A DNA stretch of 64,000 bases from assembly GCF_002723835.1 (NCBI RefSeq), contig NZ_BEWG01000115.1:102565-166564 (forward strand), read 5' to 3'. Below the pieces are notes generated by a model. It made no database searches. It worked only from the letters and a program-made list of their open reading frames with translations, and was not told where the DNA came from. The position numbers and the translations under genes were made by a program. Source of the stretch: Mycobacterium sp. shizuoka-1. Its GTDB lineage: Bacteria > Actinomycetota > Actinomycetes > Mycobacteriales > Mycobacteriaceae. Positions 53,173 to 62,299 of this stretch are shown here, piece after piece (the first letter of the stretch is position 1; every line of letters starts with the position of its first letter).

Positions 53173-53919
53173 ATGCCGCGCATCGCCATGGAAGTCGCCG
53201 CCATCGCCTTCGACGTGAACGGCACGCTGATCCACATCCGCACCGAGGACGACCGCGAGGAAGCGTTCCGTGCGGTCGGTCACTTCCTGACCTATCAGGG
53301 AATCGATCTGCGCCGCAACCACATCCGCGAGTTGTACTTTCAGCGCCTCAAGGCCCAGCAACGCCACAGCCACGAGACGCATCCCGAATTCGACGGCCCG
53401 GGGATCTGGAAGTCGATCGTCGACGATTTCGCCAGCGACTACACCAGAGCCCTGCCGCCGCAGCGGCTGGCCGAACTGCCGCTGACGCTGGCCGAGATCT
53501 ACCGCGGGGTGACTCGGCGCAAGCTGAAGCTCTACCCGCACGTGCGCTCCACACTGCGGGTGTTGCGCGACCACTTCCCGCTGGGGATCGTCAGCGACGG
53601 CCAGAGCAGCTACGCCCGCGGGGAACTGCACAAGGTCGGGCTGACCGACTTCTTCAAGCCGGTCGTCGTCTCCGGCGATCACGGATTCCGCAAGCCCGAT
53701 CGCCGGTTGTTCCAGCTCGCCCTCGACGGGATGGGTGTACCCGCCGAGCGAACGCTGTATGTCGGCAACGACATGCACCGCGATATCTTCGGTGCCCGCG
53801 AAGCTGGCATGCGCACCGTGATGTACGACTCCGATCAGGGCACCAAGCACCACGAAGGCTGCCGGCCCGACCACCGGATCACCGACTTCCGCGATCTGCT
53901 CGCGATCGTCGGACTGTGA
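53173..53919 (+). CDS. HAD-superfamily hydrolase with DxN motif I
   Basis: A 248-residue HAD protein. Motif I is AFDVNGTL (Asp14 nucleophile, Asn16 where most phosphatases have the acid Asp), motif II is GIVSDGQSS, motif III is GFRKPDRRLF, and motif IV is YVGNDMHRDIFGA. A helical cap lies between motifs I and II (about 25-115). The substrate is unknown. It probably forms a unit with the upstream kinase-like gene. It ends one base from the convergent aldo/keto reductase stop. Confidence 0.82.
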   Translation: MPRIAMEVAAIAFDVNGTLIHIRTEDDREEAFRAVGHFLTYQGIDLRRNHIRELYFQRLKAQQRHSHETHPEFDGPGIWKSIVDDFASDYTRALPPQRLAELPLTLAEIYRGVTRRKLKLYPHVRSTLRVLRDHFPLGIVSDGQSSYARGELHKVGLTDFFKPVVVSGDHGFRKPDRRLFQLALDGMGVPAERTLYVGNDMHRDIFGAREAGMRTVMYDSDQGTKHHEGCRPDHRITDFRDLLAIVGL

Positions 53920-53920
53920 C

Positions 53921-54769
53921 CTAGTCCGGGATCCAGTTGAAGTCGTCCGGATTGGGGCCCTGGCGCCCCGCTTCGCCCTTGTCGAGCGCGGTGATGGCGT
54001 CGATGTCCTCATCGCCGAGCTCGAAGTCGAAGATCTCGAGGTTCTCCTTGATCCGTTCGGGAGTAACGGATTTCGGGAACACGATGTCGCCGCGTTCGAT
54101 GTGCCAGCGCAGCACCACCTGGGCCGGGCTCTTGCCCAGCGGCTCGGCGATCGCACCGATCACCGGATCGCCCAGCACCGCGCCCTGCGCGATCGGTGAC
54201 CAGGCCTCGGTCAGGATGGTGTGGTCGATACCGTATGCGCGCAGCGCGTCGTTGGCGAAGTAGGGGTGCACCTCGATCTGGTTGACGGCGGGCACCGTCT
54301 CGCTGTCGCGGGCCAGCTGCTCGAGGTGATGGATCTGGAAGTTGGACACCCCGATGCTGCGGGCTCGGCCGTCGTTCTTGAACTCCTCCAACACCTTCCA
54401 GGTGGAGACGAAGTCGCCGTCGTACAACCCCGGCAGCGGCCAGTGGATCAAGAACAAGTCGACATAGTCGAAGCCCAGTGCGTCGATCGTCGCGTCGAAG
54501 GCGCGCCGGGCGTCATCGGGCTTGTGGAATCCGTTGTTCAGCTTGCTGGTCACGTACACCTCGCCACGGTCGATGCCGAAGTCGCGGATGCCTTGCCCGA
54601 CGCCCTTCTCGTTCTGGTACATCTCAGCGGTGTCGATATGGCGGTAGCCGATCTCCAGGGCCGTACGCACCGCTGCCGCGGTCTCGTCGGGCGGGATCTG
54701 GAACACGCCGAACCCGAGCTGGGGGATGCGGGTGCCGTCGTTGAGTGTCAGGTGCGGAACAGTGCTCAT
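53921..54769 (-). CDS. Aldo/keto reductase
   Basis: A 282-residue NADPH-dependent AKR (Rv2971-like) of the (beta/alpha)8 fold. The catalytic tetrad is visible: Asp in YRHIDTAEMYQNEKG with the Tyr, Lys in VYVTSKLNN, and His in LFLIHWPLP. The C-terminal NADPH site is FPKSVTPERIKENLEIFDF. It probably reduces aldehydes such as methylglyoxal. The start is ATG 54769. The 40 bases between it and rsgA are A/T-rich (aacaattatcaatac) and may hold its promoter. Confidence 0.9.
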   Translation of the reverse strand: MSTVPHLTLNDGTRIPQLGFGVFQIPPDETAAAVRTALEIGYRHIDTAEMYQNEKGVGQGIRDFGIDRGEVYVTSKLNNGFHKPDDARRAFDATIDALGFDYVDLFLIHWPLPGLYDGDFVSTWKVLEEFKNDGRARSIGVSNFQIHHLEQLARDSETVPAVNQIEVHPYFANDALRAYGIDHTILTEAWSPIAQGAVLGDPVIGAIAEPLGKSPAQVVLRWHIERGDIVFPKSVTPERIKENLEIFDFELGDEDIDAITALDKGEAGRQGPNPDDFNWIPD

Positions 54770-54809
54770 GTGTGCGGCGTGCCCTCTCGGTTGGTGTTGC
54801 AAACAATTA

Positions 54810-55823
54810 TCAATACGCCGCGCCTTCTGACAACGCGGACAGCAGCCGCCGGGCTGCCGCGACGCGCCGCGCGGGCGCCCCGGTGAGGGCGTCCAGCGCG
54901 CATTCCGGGTCGGCTGGTGGTCCCATGTGGCCGCAGCCGCGGGGGCAGTCCCCGATGGTGTCGGCCAGGTCCGAAAAGGCCCGCAGGACATCGTCGGGCT
55001 CGATGTGGGCAAGCCCGAACGACCTGATGCCGGGGGTGTCGATCACCCAGCCGCCGGCCGGCAGTGGCAGCGCCACCGACTGGGTGGAGGTGTGCTTGCC
55101 CTTGCCGACGCCCGACACCTCACCCGTGGCCCGATCCGCTTGTGGTACAAGGCGATTCACCAGTGTGGATTTGCCGACGCCGGAGTGTCCGAGGAGCACG
55201 GTCACCTGCCCGGTCAATAGCCGGGCGAGCTCGTCGATCGGGTCGTCGCGGCCGGCGATGAGCACGGTGAGCTCCAGATCGGCGAATTGTTGGGCGAACG
55301 CCGCCGCAGGCGCCAGATCGGTCTTGGTCAGGCACAGGATCGGCCGCAGGCCGCCGGCGTAGGCGGCGATCAGCGTGCGGTCCACCAGTCCGGTGCGAGG
55401 CGGCGGATCGGCCAGGGCGACCACGATGAGCAACTGGTCGGCGTTGGCGACGACCACCCGTTCGGTGGGATCGGTGTCATCGGCGGTGCGGCGCAACACC
55501 GTTCGCCGCTCACCCCGGCGCACGATCCGGGCCAACGTGTCGGGCCGTCCGGTGAGGTCACCGACGACGTCCACCTGGTCGCCGACGACGATGGGGGTGC
55601 GGCCCAGCTCCCGCGCCCGCATCGCGGTGACGTGCCGGTGGGGATCGCCGCCCAGGACACAGCCCCAGCGGCCGCGGTCGACGGTGACGACCATCGCCGC
55701 CACCGCATCGGCGTGCTCGGGACGATTCTTGGTGCGGGGCCGCGAGCCACGGCCCGACCTGATCTTGACGTCGGACTCGTCGTACTCGCGTCGGCTCAAC
55801 CGCGGTTCACCATCTCGGCCCAC
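54810..55823 (-). CDS. rsgA: Ribosome small-subunit-dependent GTPase A
   Basis: A 337-residue circularly permuted GTPase for late 30S maturation. An OB-fold (about 45-110) precedes the GTPase motifs, in the order G4 CLTKTDLA, G1 LLGHSGVGKST and G3 VIDTPGIRSFG. A zinc-binding CPRGCGHM...PEC cluster closes the protein. The GTG at 55823 overlaps aroA by 28 bases; a TTG at 55799 (LSRREYDES) overlapping the aroA stop is an alternative. The equivalent is Rv3228. Confidence 0.92.
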   Translation of the reverse strand: MGRDGEPRLSRREYDESDVKIRSGRGSRPRTKNRPEHADAVAAMVVTVDRGRWGCVLGGDPHRHVTAMRARELGRTPIVVGDQVDVVGDLTGRPDTLARIVRRGERRTVLRRTADDTDPTERVVVANADQLLIVVALADPPPRTGLVDRTLIAAYAGGLRPILCLTKTDLAPAAAFAQQFADLELTVLIAGRDDPIDELARLLTGQVTVLLGHSGVGKSTLVNRLVPQADRATGEVSGVGKGKHTSTQSVALPLPAGGWVIDTPGIRSFGLAHIEPDDVLRAFSDLADTIGDCPRGCGHMGPPADPECALDALTGAPARRVAAARRLLSALSEGAAY

Positions 55824-57085
55824 AGCTGCGGGAATTCCGGCAGTGTCTTGGCGGTGGTGGCGATGTCCTCGACGGTGACGCCGGGCACCCGCAGCCCGAC
55901 GATCGCCCCGGCCATTGCCATCCGGTGATCGGCGTACGAGTGCCAGGTGCCGGCCTGCAGTGGTACGGCGGTGATCACCAGACCGTCGTCGGTCTCGGTG
56001 CAGTCGCCACCGAGACCGGTGATCTCGGCGCGCAGGGCGGCCAACCGGTCGGTCTCATGACCGCGCAGATGGGCGATGCCGGTCAGCCGGGACACCGAGC
56101 CCGGCGCGGCCAGGGCCGCCAGCGCCGCGACCGCAGGCGCCAGCTCACCCACATCGTGCAGGTCGACCTCGAAACCCTGGTAACCCCCGCTGGGGCCGCG
56201 CACCTCCAGGTACGAATCCGTCTGGTGCACAGTCGACCCCAGCAACTTCAGGATGCCAAGGATGGTGTCGGCGGGTTGCACGCTGGCCACCGGCCAGCCG
56301 GCGATGCGCACCGCGCCGCCGGTGACCACGGCCGCGGCCAGGAACGGCACCGAGTTGGAGAGGTCCGGTTCGACGTCCCAATGCCGGGCCGCGATCGCAC
56401 CCGGAGCCACCCGCCACTGATTGGCGCCGCTGTCGTCGACGTCCACTCCGGCATCACGCAGCATCGCCACGGTCATCGCGATGTGCGGCGCCGACGGCAC
56501 CGACGTGCCGGTGTGGACGACGGTCAGGCCCCGGGTGAACGCGGCGCCAGAGAGCAACAGGCCGGAGACGAACTGCGAAGAGCCAGAGGCGTCGATGTGG
56601 ACCGTCCCGCCGTCCACTGCGCCGCCCCCGCGCACCAGGAACGGCAGCCCGGTGCCGTCGATGTCGACGCCCAGTCCGCGCAGCGCGTCGAGCAGCGGCG
56701 CGATCGGGCGCGCCCGGGCCTGCTCGTCGCCGTCGAACTCGACGACCGCCGTGCCCAGCGCGGCCAGCGGCGGGACGAAGCGCAGCACCGTCCCCGCCAG
56801 CCCGCAGTCGATGCGGGTCTGCGGCGCGGGGGTCAACGCCCCGCCGACCACCAGCTCGGCGCCCGTGCCGGCGACGTCGATACCGAGTGCCTGCAGCGCG
56901 CCGATCATCAGGTTGGTGTCGCGGCTGCGCAGTGCGCCGCTGATCGAGGAATCGCCCTGGCCCTGGGCGGCGGCCAGCGCGGCCAGCACCAGCGTGCGGT
57001 TGGTCTGTGATTTGGATCCGGGCACCGTCACCGTGGCGTCGACGGCCGTCGCTGTCCAAGGGGCCTGCCACAGCTCGGTGCTCAC
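55796..57085 (-). CDS. aroA: 3-phosphoshikimate 1-carboxyvinyltransferase (EPSP synthase)
   Basis: A 429-residue shikimate-pathway enzyme joining PEP to shikimate-3-P. It shows VPGSKSQTNRTLVLAALA (the substrate-binding KS), GLAGTVLRFVPPLAAL (the PEP site, with GLAGT in place of GNAGT), a SSQFVSGLLL segment, and a C-terminal SYADHRMAMAGAI. The GLAG substitution is usual in mycobacterial AroA as I recall it. It is transcribed with rsgA and divergent from the SRAP gene. Confidence 0.95.
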   Translation of the reverse strand: MSTELWQAPWTATAVDATVTVPGSKSQTNRTLVLAALAAAQGQGDSSISGALRSRDTNLMIGALQALGIDVAGTGAELVVGGALTPAPQTRIDCGLAGTVLRFVPPLAALGTAVVEFDGDEQARARPIAPLLDALRGLGVDIDGTGLPFLVRGGGAVDGGTVHIDASGSSQFVSGLLLSGAAFTRGLTVVHTGTSVPSAPHIAMTVAMLRDAGVDVDDSGANQWRVAPGAIAARHWDVEPDLSNSVPFLAAAVVTGGAVRIAGWPVASVQPADTILGILKLLGSTVHQTDSYLEVRGPSGGYQGFEVDLHDVGELAPAVAALAALAAPGSVSRLTGIAHLRGHETDRLAALRAEITGLGGDCTETDDGLVITAVPLQAGTWHSYADHRMAMAGAIVGLRVPGVTVEDIATTAKTLPEFPQLWAEMVNRG

Positions 57086-57161
57086 AGCTGTACATCCTGC
57101 CTTGTCGGCGTGGTCGGCCTCGGCAGAGGCCGCCTATCGAACTTTGCGCCACCATGGAGTC

Positions 57162-57926
57162 ATGTGCGGACGATTCGCGGTGACCACCGACCCGGCCCTG
57201 CTGGCCGAGAAGATCCACGCCATCGATGAAGCCACCGCGGCGGCGAAAGAGGGGCGGGGGCCGAACTACAACGTCGCCCCGACGGCCACCGTCGCGACCG
57301 TGGTGAGTCGACACGCCGAACCCGACGACGAACCGACCCGACGGATCAGGTTGATGCGCTGGGGTCTGGTGCCGCCGTGGGTCAAGGCGACCGAGGACGG
57401 AACCCCCGAGAACAAGGGCCCGATGCTGATCAATGCCCGCGCCGAGAAGGTCACCACATCGCCCGCCTTCCGGGCGTCGGCGAAGAGCAAACGCTGCCTG
57501 GTGCCGATGGACGGCTACTACGAATGGAAGCCCAACCCTGACACCCCGGCCGGCAAGAAGGCCCGCAAGACGCCGTTCTACATGCACCGGGTCGACGGTG
57601 AGCCGCTGTTCATGGCCGGGCTGTGGTCGGTGTGGCGGGCCGACGACGCCGCTTCACCCCTGCTGACCTGCACCATCATCACCACCGACGCAGTCGGCGA
57701 GCTCGCCGAAATCCACGACCGGATGCCGCTCGTGGTCGGTGCGGCCGACTGGGACCGCTGGCTGGATCCCGACCAGCCGGCCGACGCCGAACTACTGCGC
57801 GCCCCGCCCGACATCTCCGGTATCGACGTGCGGGAGGTTTCGACCCTGGTCAACAGTGTGCGCAACAACGGCCCGGAGCTCATCGAGCCGGCCGATCCAC
57901 ACAACCAACCGGTTGGCCTGTTCTAG
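57162..57926 (+). CDS. SOS response-associated peptidase-like protein (SRAP/HMCES family)
   Basis: A 254-residue SRAP protein that forms a covalent thiazolidine crosslink with abasic sites in single-stranded DNA. The catalytic Cys2 is exposed after Met removal in MCGRFAVTT. The other active-site residues are in GPNYNVAPTATV (Asn), MDGYYEWKP (Glu) and AEIHDRMPLVV (His). The start ATG 57162 is fixed because Cys must be residue 2. It corresponds to Rv3226c. Confidence 0.94.
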   Translation: MCGRFAVTTDPALLAEKIHAIDEATAAAKEGRGPNYNVAPTATVATVVSRHAEPDDEPTRRIRLMRWGLVPPWVKATEDGTPENKGPMLINARAEKVTTSPAFRASAKSKRCLVPMDGYYEWKPNPDTPAGKKARKTPFYMHRVDGEPLFMAGLWSVWRADDAASPLLTCTIITTDAVGELAEIHDRMPLVVGAADWDRWLDPDQPADAELLRAPPDISGIDVREVSTLVNSVRNNGPELIEPADPHNQPVGLF

Positions 57927-57981
57927 CGGCGTGACGGCGGTTACGCTCACAGGCGAGATCCGACCAGCGAGAGGAACCGCC

Positions 57982-59520
57982 ATGACCGCGGTCGAGCCCA
58001 AGGCCGATCAAGCCACCATCACCGTGCGTAATCCCGCCGACGGACGCGTGGCAGGAACTGTTCCGGTCGACGACGCCGACACCGTGGCCGCCAAGGCTCG
58101 GGAGCTGCGGCTGTTCCAGACCGAGTGGGAGGAGATCGGCCCCCGCGGGCGCAAAGCCTGGATGTTCACATGGCAGGACTGGATTCTGGACAACGCCGAC
58201 CACCTCACCGAGGTGTTGATGTCGGAAACCGGCAAATCGCATGGCGACGCCAGCCTCGAGCCAGTCGCCTTGGCCGACTCCATCAAGTACTGGGCGACCA
58301 ACGCCGAGGAGTTCCTCGCAGACCGGCACCCCAAGGCGCACAGCCCACTGTTCAAGATCAAGAAGTTGACCACCGTCTACCGGCCGTACCCGCTGGTGGG
58401 GATCATCGAGCCCTGGAACTTCCCGCTGGCGATGCTGGCACTCGACGTGGTGCCCGCACTGGCCGCCGGCGCGGCGGTGCTGCTCAAACCGTCCGAGGTG
58501 ACCCCGCTGTCCGCGGTCGAGTTCGCCCGCGGCTGGACTGAGGTCGGCGCCCCACCGATTCTCGGACTCGCCACCGGGTACGGCGCGACCGGCGCGGCGG
58601 TGATCGAGAACTCCGATTACGTCCACTTCACCGGATCGACGGCCACCGGCCGCAAGGTGGCGATGGCCTGCGCGGAGAGGCTGACTCCGTTCAGTCTGGA
58701 GCTCGGCGGCAAGGATCCGGCGATCGTGCTGGCCGACGCCGACGTCGACCGTGCGGCCAATGGCATCGCCTGGGGTGGCATGTTCAACTCCGGGCAGGTG
58801 TGCATCTCGGTCGAGCGGGTCTATGTCGAGGCTCCGGTGTACGACGAGTTCGTTGCCAAGCTCACCGCGAATGTCCGCAACCTCAAGCAGGGACAAGAGG
58901 ATTCGGGCTTCAAGTACGACACCGGCGCGATGGCCACCGCCGCGCAGCGCGACATCGTCGAGCGCCACGTCCAGGAGGCGGTCGATGCCGGGGCGCGGGT
59001 GCTGGCCGGCGGTAAGCCGACCGGGGTCGGCACCTTCTTCCAGCCGACCGTGCTGGCCGACGTCACCCCGACGATGTCCTGCATCGCCGAGGAGACATTT
59101 GGCCCGACCTTGCCGGTGGTCAAGGTCGCCGACGAGGACGAGGCCATCCGGCTGGCCAACGATTCCCAATACGGCCTGTCGGCGTCCGTGTGGACCGGGG
59201 ATGTCGAGCGCGGTGAACGGGTGGCGCGACGGCTGGAGTGCGGTGCGGTCAACATCAACGACGCGCTCGCCAACGTGTTCTGCCCGTCGCTGCCGATGGG
59301 TGGCTGGAAGGACTCCGGCGTCGGCTACCGGTCCGGTGGTGCCAACGGGTTGATCAAGTTCTGCCGCCAGCAGGCGATCACCGCGCCGCGGATCCCGACG
59401 CAGAAGTCCGAGCTGATGTGGTACTCGTCCTCGCGGCGGCAGGGCCGGGTGGCGCTGGCGGCGATGCGGGCTTTCGCGGGCAAGGGCGTGCGTCGCTTCG
59501 GCCTCCGGCCGAACAAGTAA
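57982..59520 (+). CDS. NAD(P)-dependent aldehyde dehydrogenase (succinate-semialdehyde type)
   Basis: A 512-residue ALDH. It shows IIEPWNFPLAMLALDVVPALAAGAA reduced to its key parts (PWNFPL), the cofactor site FTGSTATGRKVA, the general base Glu in LELGGKDPAIV, and the catalytic Cys in NSGQVCISVERVYV. C-terminal ANDSQYGLSASVW is also typical. The substrate cannot be fixed. Its last seven codons (ending RPNK) are copied downstream as a 27-bp tandem repeat. I recall no counterpart at this position in M. tuberculosis. Confidence 0.88.
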   Translation: MTAVEPKADQATITVRNPADGRVAGTVPVDDADTVAAKARELRLFQTEWEEIGPRGRKAWMFTWQDWILDNADHLTEVLMSETGKSHGDASLEPVALADSIKYWATNAEEFLADRHPKAHSPLFKIKKLTTVYRPYPLVGIIEPWNFPLAMLALDVVPALAAGAAVLLKPSEVTPLSAVEFARGWTEVGAPPILGLATGYGATGAAVIENSDYVHFTGSTATGRKVAMACAERLTPFSLELGGKDPAIVLADADVDRAANGIAWGGMFNSGQVCISVERVYVEAPVYDEFVAKLTANVRNLKQGQEDSGFKYDTGAMATAAQRDIVERHVQEAVDAGARVLAGGKPTGVGTFFQPTVLADVTPTMSCIAEETFGPTLPVVKVADEDEAIRLANDSQYGLSASVWTGDVERGERVARRLECGAVNINDALANVFCPSLPMGGWKDSGVGYRSGGANGLIKFCRQQAITAPRIPTQKSELMWYSSSRRQGRVALAAMRAFAGKGVRRFGLRPNK

Positions 59521-59592
59521 CCCAGCGGCCTCCGGCCGAACAAGTAACCCAGCGGCCTCCGGCCGAACAAGTAACCCAGCGGCCTCCGGCCG
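59499..59592 (+). repeat. 27-bp tandem repeat copying the end of the aldehyde dehydrogenase gene
   Basis: A 22-base unit, cggcctccggcc followed by gaacaagtaa, occurs at 59499-59520 (the real gene end), 59526-59547 and 59553-59574, with cccag linkers, and a partial fourth copy at 59580-59592. Every full copy carries a TAA and a GGCC-TCC-GGCC mini-hairpin. It occupies much of the 160-bp gap before the next gene. Confidence 0.93.
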
Positions 59593-59680
59593 GCCATCGG
59601 GCGTTATTTGACGGCAATGTCGATAACGCCGGCGGGCGGGTGCGGCACAATTCGGTTCACATCGCGTGGGGGAGAACCGA

Positions 59681-61438
59681 TTGGCCAAGGCCGAACCGGA
59701 TGCTGATCTCGAAGCGCTGGTAACCCGCTCGGGCCCGGCAGCGCTGGCGATGGTGCTCGTCCTCAGCACGTCGAACTGGATCGGCTGGGCGACCGGAAAC
59801 GAGCTGCTGACCCGGATCTTCCGCTCGTGGCCGCAGATGACGCCTTGGGCGGCTCTACTGCTGGCCACCCTGGCCGGCTCGATCCTGGTCCAGTCCGGGA
59901 CCCCGACCCGTACCCGGATGTGGATCGGTCGCGGGTTGGCGGCGGCAGCCGCGCTGGTCGCGCTCACGATCCTCGCCGAGTACGTGATCAATCGGCCGTT
60001 GGGCATCGATCGGCTGTGGTTCCCGGAGGGGGTCAGCACCCTGCAGCGCACCTGGCCGGGCCGGCCCAGCCCGCAGACGGCCTCGACGGTGCTGCTGGTC
60101 GCCATCGCTGCGGGACTGACCCGACTGGATCGCTGGTGGGCCCGGGTGGTCCGTACGGAGAGTCTGGTGGTCGCCCTCGCGATTCCGTTCATCGTGGTCA
60201 CCACCTATGCGTCGCAGTCGCTCTCGGTCAGTCAGGTGCCGCCGTCCACCGGCATGGGGATCGCGACGGCAGTCGGGCTGCTGCTGCTCATCGCCGCGGC
60301 CTTCGCGGCCCGGCCCGACTGGAACCCGGTGGCCTGGTTGTTGGCCCGCCCCGACGGTCGGGCCCTGATCCGGATGTTCGGCCTGCTCGCCGCCCTGCCG
60401 ATCGTCGTGGGTATGGCCCGGTTGGCGTTCCTGGCGCTCGGGGTACGCGAGGACGCGGTCTGGGCGCTGTCGATCTCGGTGAGCGCGCTGGTCATCGGGG
60501 TGCTGGTGTTTTACCTCAGCCAACGCGAACAGCGGCTGCTGATCGACCGGGCGGTGTTGGTGCGCGAGCGTGAAGACGCCGAAACGCGCTACCGCATCCT
60601 CGCCGAGAACGCCGTGGACGCCGTGGTCCACCTCCGCGGCATGCAGATCGTGTGGATCTCGCCGTCGGTGCACACGACGTTCGGGAAAAGACCTGAGGCG
60701 TGGATCGGGTCGGATTTCCGCAGCCACCTGCACGCCGACGACGCCGAGCTGGTGCGGATCGGCGACGAGCGCAGCGACGCGGGCGAACCCGCGGTCGAAC
60801 GCTTCCGGATCTGCCGGACCGACGGTGGATACCACTGGGTCGACTGCCGGTCCAAGCCGTACGTCGACGGCGACGGAGGTTCCGACGGCGTGATTGCCGC
60901 GCTGCGCGTGGTCGACGATCAGGTCGAGTTCGAGCGGCGCCTCGAGCGGTTGGCCCGCTTCGACACGCTCACGGGTCTGGTGAACCGTGCCGAAGCCCTG
61001 CACCGGCTGGAGTCGGCACTGGCCGGACGTGGCGCCGCCGACTCGCACATCGGGGTGCTGTTCTGCGACATCGACGGCTTCAAGGGCATCAACGACTCCT
61101 ACGGTCACGCGGTCGGTGACTCGGTGCTCACCGCCGTGGCGCAGCGGATTCAGGCGTGCGTGCGGGCCGACGACACGGTCGGGCGCACCGGGGGCGACGA
61201 GATCCTGGTGGTGTTGCCCGGGGTGCGCAGCCTCGATGAAGTGTCGACGATCGCCGAGGACATTCGTCGACGCGCGGCCGAGCCCGTCGACTACCCGGGC
61301 GGAATCATCAATGCCACCTTGAGTATCGGTGCCACGCTCGCTGTTCCCGGTGAATCCGCCACCACCGCGACCGCACGCGCCGACGCGGCGATGTACCGGG
61401 CCAAGCAGACCGGCCGCAACAGCGTCGTACAGATCTGA
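59681..61438 (+). CDS. Membrane PAS-GGDEF protein (diguanylate cyclase)
   Basis: A 585-residue membrane signalling enzyme. About seven to eight hydrophobic segments fill residues 15-290. A PAS domain follows (about 300-420; RYRILAENAVDAVVHL, IVWISPSVHTTFG, with a PAC part at YHWVDCRSKPYVDG). The C-terminal GGDEF domain (about 430-585) has LTGLVNRAEAL, the metal site FCDIDGFKGIND and the active loop RTGGDEILVVL. It should make c-di-GMP; no EAL domain or autoinhibitory RxxD is obvious. TTG 59681 has a gggggag RBS; GTG 59666 is the alternative. Confidence 0.85.
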   Translation: MAKAEPDADLEALVTRSGPAALAMVLVLSTSNWIGWATGNELLTRIFRSWPQMTPWAALLLATLAGSILVQSGTPTRTRMWIGRGLAAAAALVALTILAEYVINRPLGIDRLWFPEGVSTLQRTWPGRPSPQTASTVLLVAIAAGLTRLDRWWARVVRTESLVVALAIPFIVVTTYASQSLSVSQVPPSTGMGIATAVGLLLLIAAAFAARPDWNPVAWLLARPDGRALIRMFGLLAALPIVVGMARLAFLALGVREDAVWALSISVSALVIGVLVFYLSQREQRLLIDRAVLVREREDAETRYRILAENAVDAVVHLRGMQIVWISPSVHTTFGKRPEAWIGSDFRSHLHADDAELVRIGDERSDAGEPAVERFRICRTDGGYHWVDCRSKPYVDGDGGSDGVIAALRVVDDQVEFERRLERLARFDTLTGLVNRAEALHRLESALAGRGAADSHIGVLFCDIDGFKGINDSYGHAVGDSVLTAVAQRIQACVRADDTVGRTGGDEILVVLPGVRSLDEVSTIAEDIRRRAAEPVDYPGGIINATLSIGATLAVPGESATTATARADAAMYRAKQTGRNSVVQI

Positions 61439-61441
61439 GCG

Positions 61442-62290
61442 TCAGGGATTGCGGTACCCGGGCGGGTTGGGGGTGTCGACCCACAGGTCCACGCCAAGCT
61501 CGGAACCCGGAATGCAGTCGTAGACCGACAGGTCGGTGACCCCGGACTCCAGCAGCACGTCCTCGCACAGCAAGGTCTGGCCGGTGTACTGCCCAGCCGG
61601 CTTGCCCAGCACCGCGTAGGCGGCGTCGGCGTACACCTCGGGCTTGCGGGAGCGGGCCATCGCCTCATCGCCGCCCAGCAGGTTCTGCACGGCGGCGGTG
61701 GCGACCATGGTTCGCGGCCACAACGTGTTGGACGCAATGCCCGCGCTGCGCATCTCCTCGGCAATACCCAACGCGCACAACGTCATTCCGAATTTCGCCA
61801 TCATGTACGGGGTCGGCTTGAGCCACTGCGATTCCAGCCGGATCGGCGGGGACAGCGTCAGGATGTGCGGGTTCTCCCGGCCCTTCATGTGCGGAATGCA
61901 GGCCTGCGAGACGGCGTAGGTGCCGCGCACCTGGATGCCGTTCATCAGATCGAAGCGCTTGAGCGGCACCTCCTCGATAGAGCCGAGGTTGATCGCCGAG
62001 GCGTTGTTGACACAGATGTCGATGCCACCGAACTGCTCGACGGCCTTGGCCACGGCGGCTGCCACCGAGTCACCGTCACGGACGTCGCCGACGATCGGCA
62101 GGGCTTGGCCGCCGACCTCCTCGATCTCCTTGGCGGCGGTGTAGATGGTGCCCGGCAGCTTGGGGTGGGGCTCGGTGGTCTTGGCCACCAGCGCGATGTT
62201 GGCCCCGTCGGCCGCGACGCGTTTGGCGATGGCCAGGCCGATGCCACGGCTGGCCCCCGAGATGAACATGGTCTTGCCGGAGAAGGACAT
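61442..62290 (-). CDS. SDR family oxidoreductase (HSDL2-like)
   Basis: A 282-residue short-chain dehydrogenase (Rv3224 type). It shows the cofactor loop ISGASRGIGLAIAKR, the NNAS motif (CVNNASAINL) and the catalytic YMMAKFG (YxxxK). The serine in ILTLSPPI stands in for the usual catalytic Ser. It resembles HSDL2-like SDRs, which are of unclear substrate. It ends three bases from the PAS-GGDEF stop and is preceded by the YbaK-like gene on the same strand, nine bases away. Confidence 0.9.
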   Translation of the reverse strand: MSFSGKTMFISGASRGIGLAIAKRVAADGANIALVAKTTEPHPKLPGTIYTAAKEIEEVGGQALPIVGDVRDGDSVAAAVAKAVEQFGGIDICVNNASAINLGSIEEVPLKRFDLMNGIQVRGTYAVSQACIPHMKGRENPHILTLSPPIRLESQWLKPTPYMMAKFGMTLCALGIAEEMRSAGIASNTLWPRTMVATAAVQNLLGGDEAMARSRKPEVYADAAYAVLGKPAGQYTGQTLLCEDVLLESGVTDLSVYDCIPGSELGVDLWVDTPNPPGYRNP

Positions 62291-62299
62291 TGCGTCACC

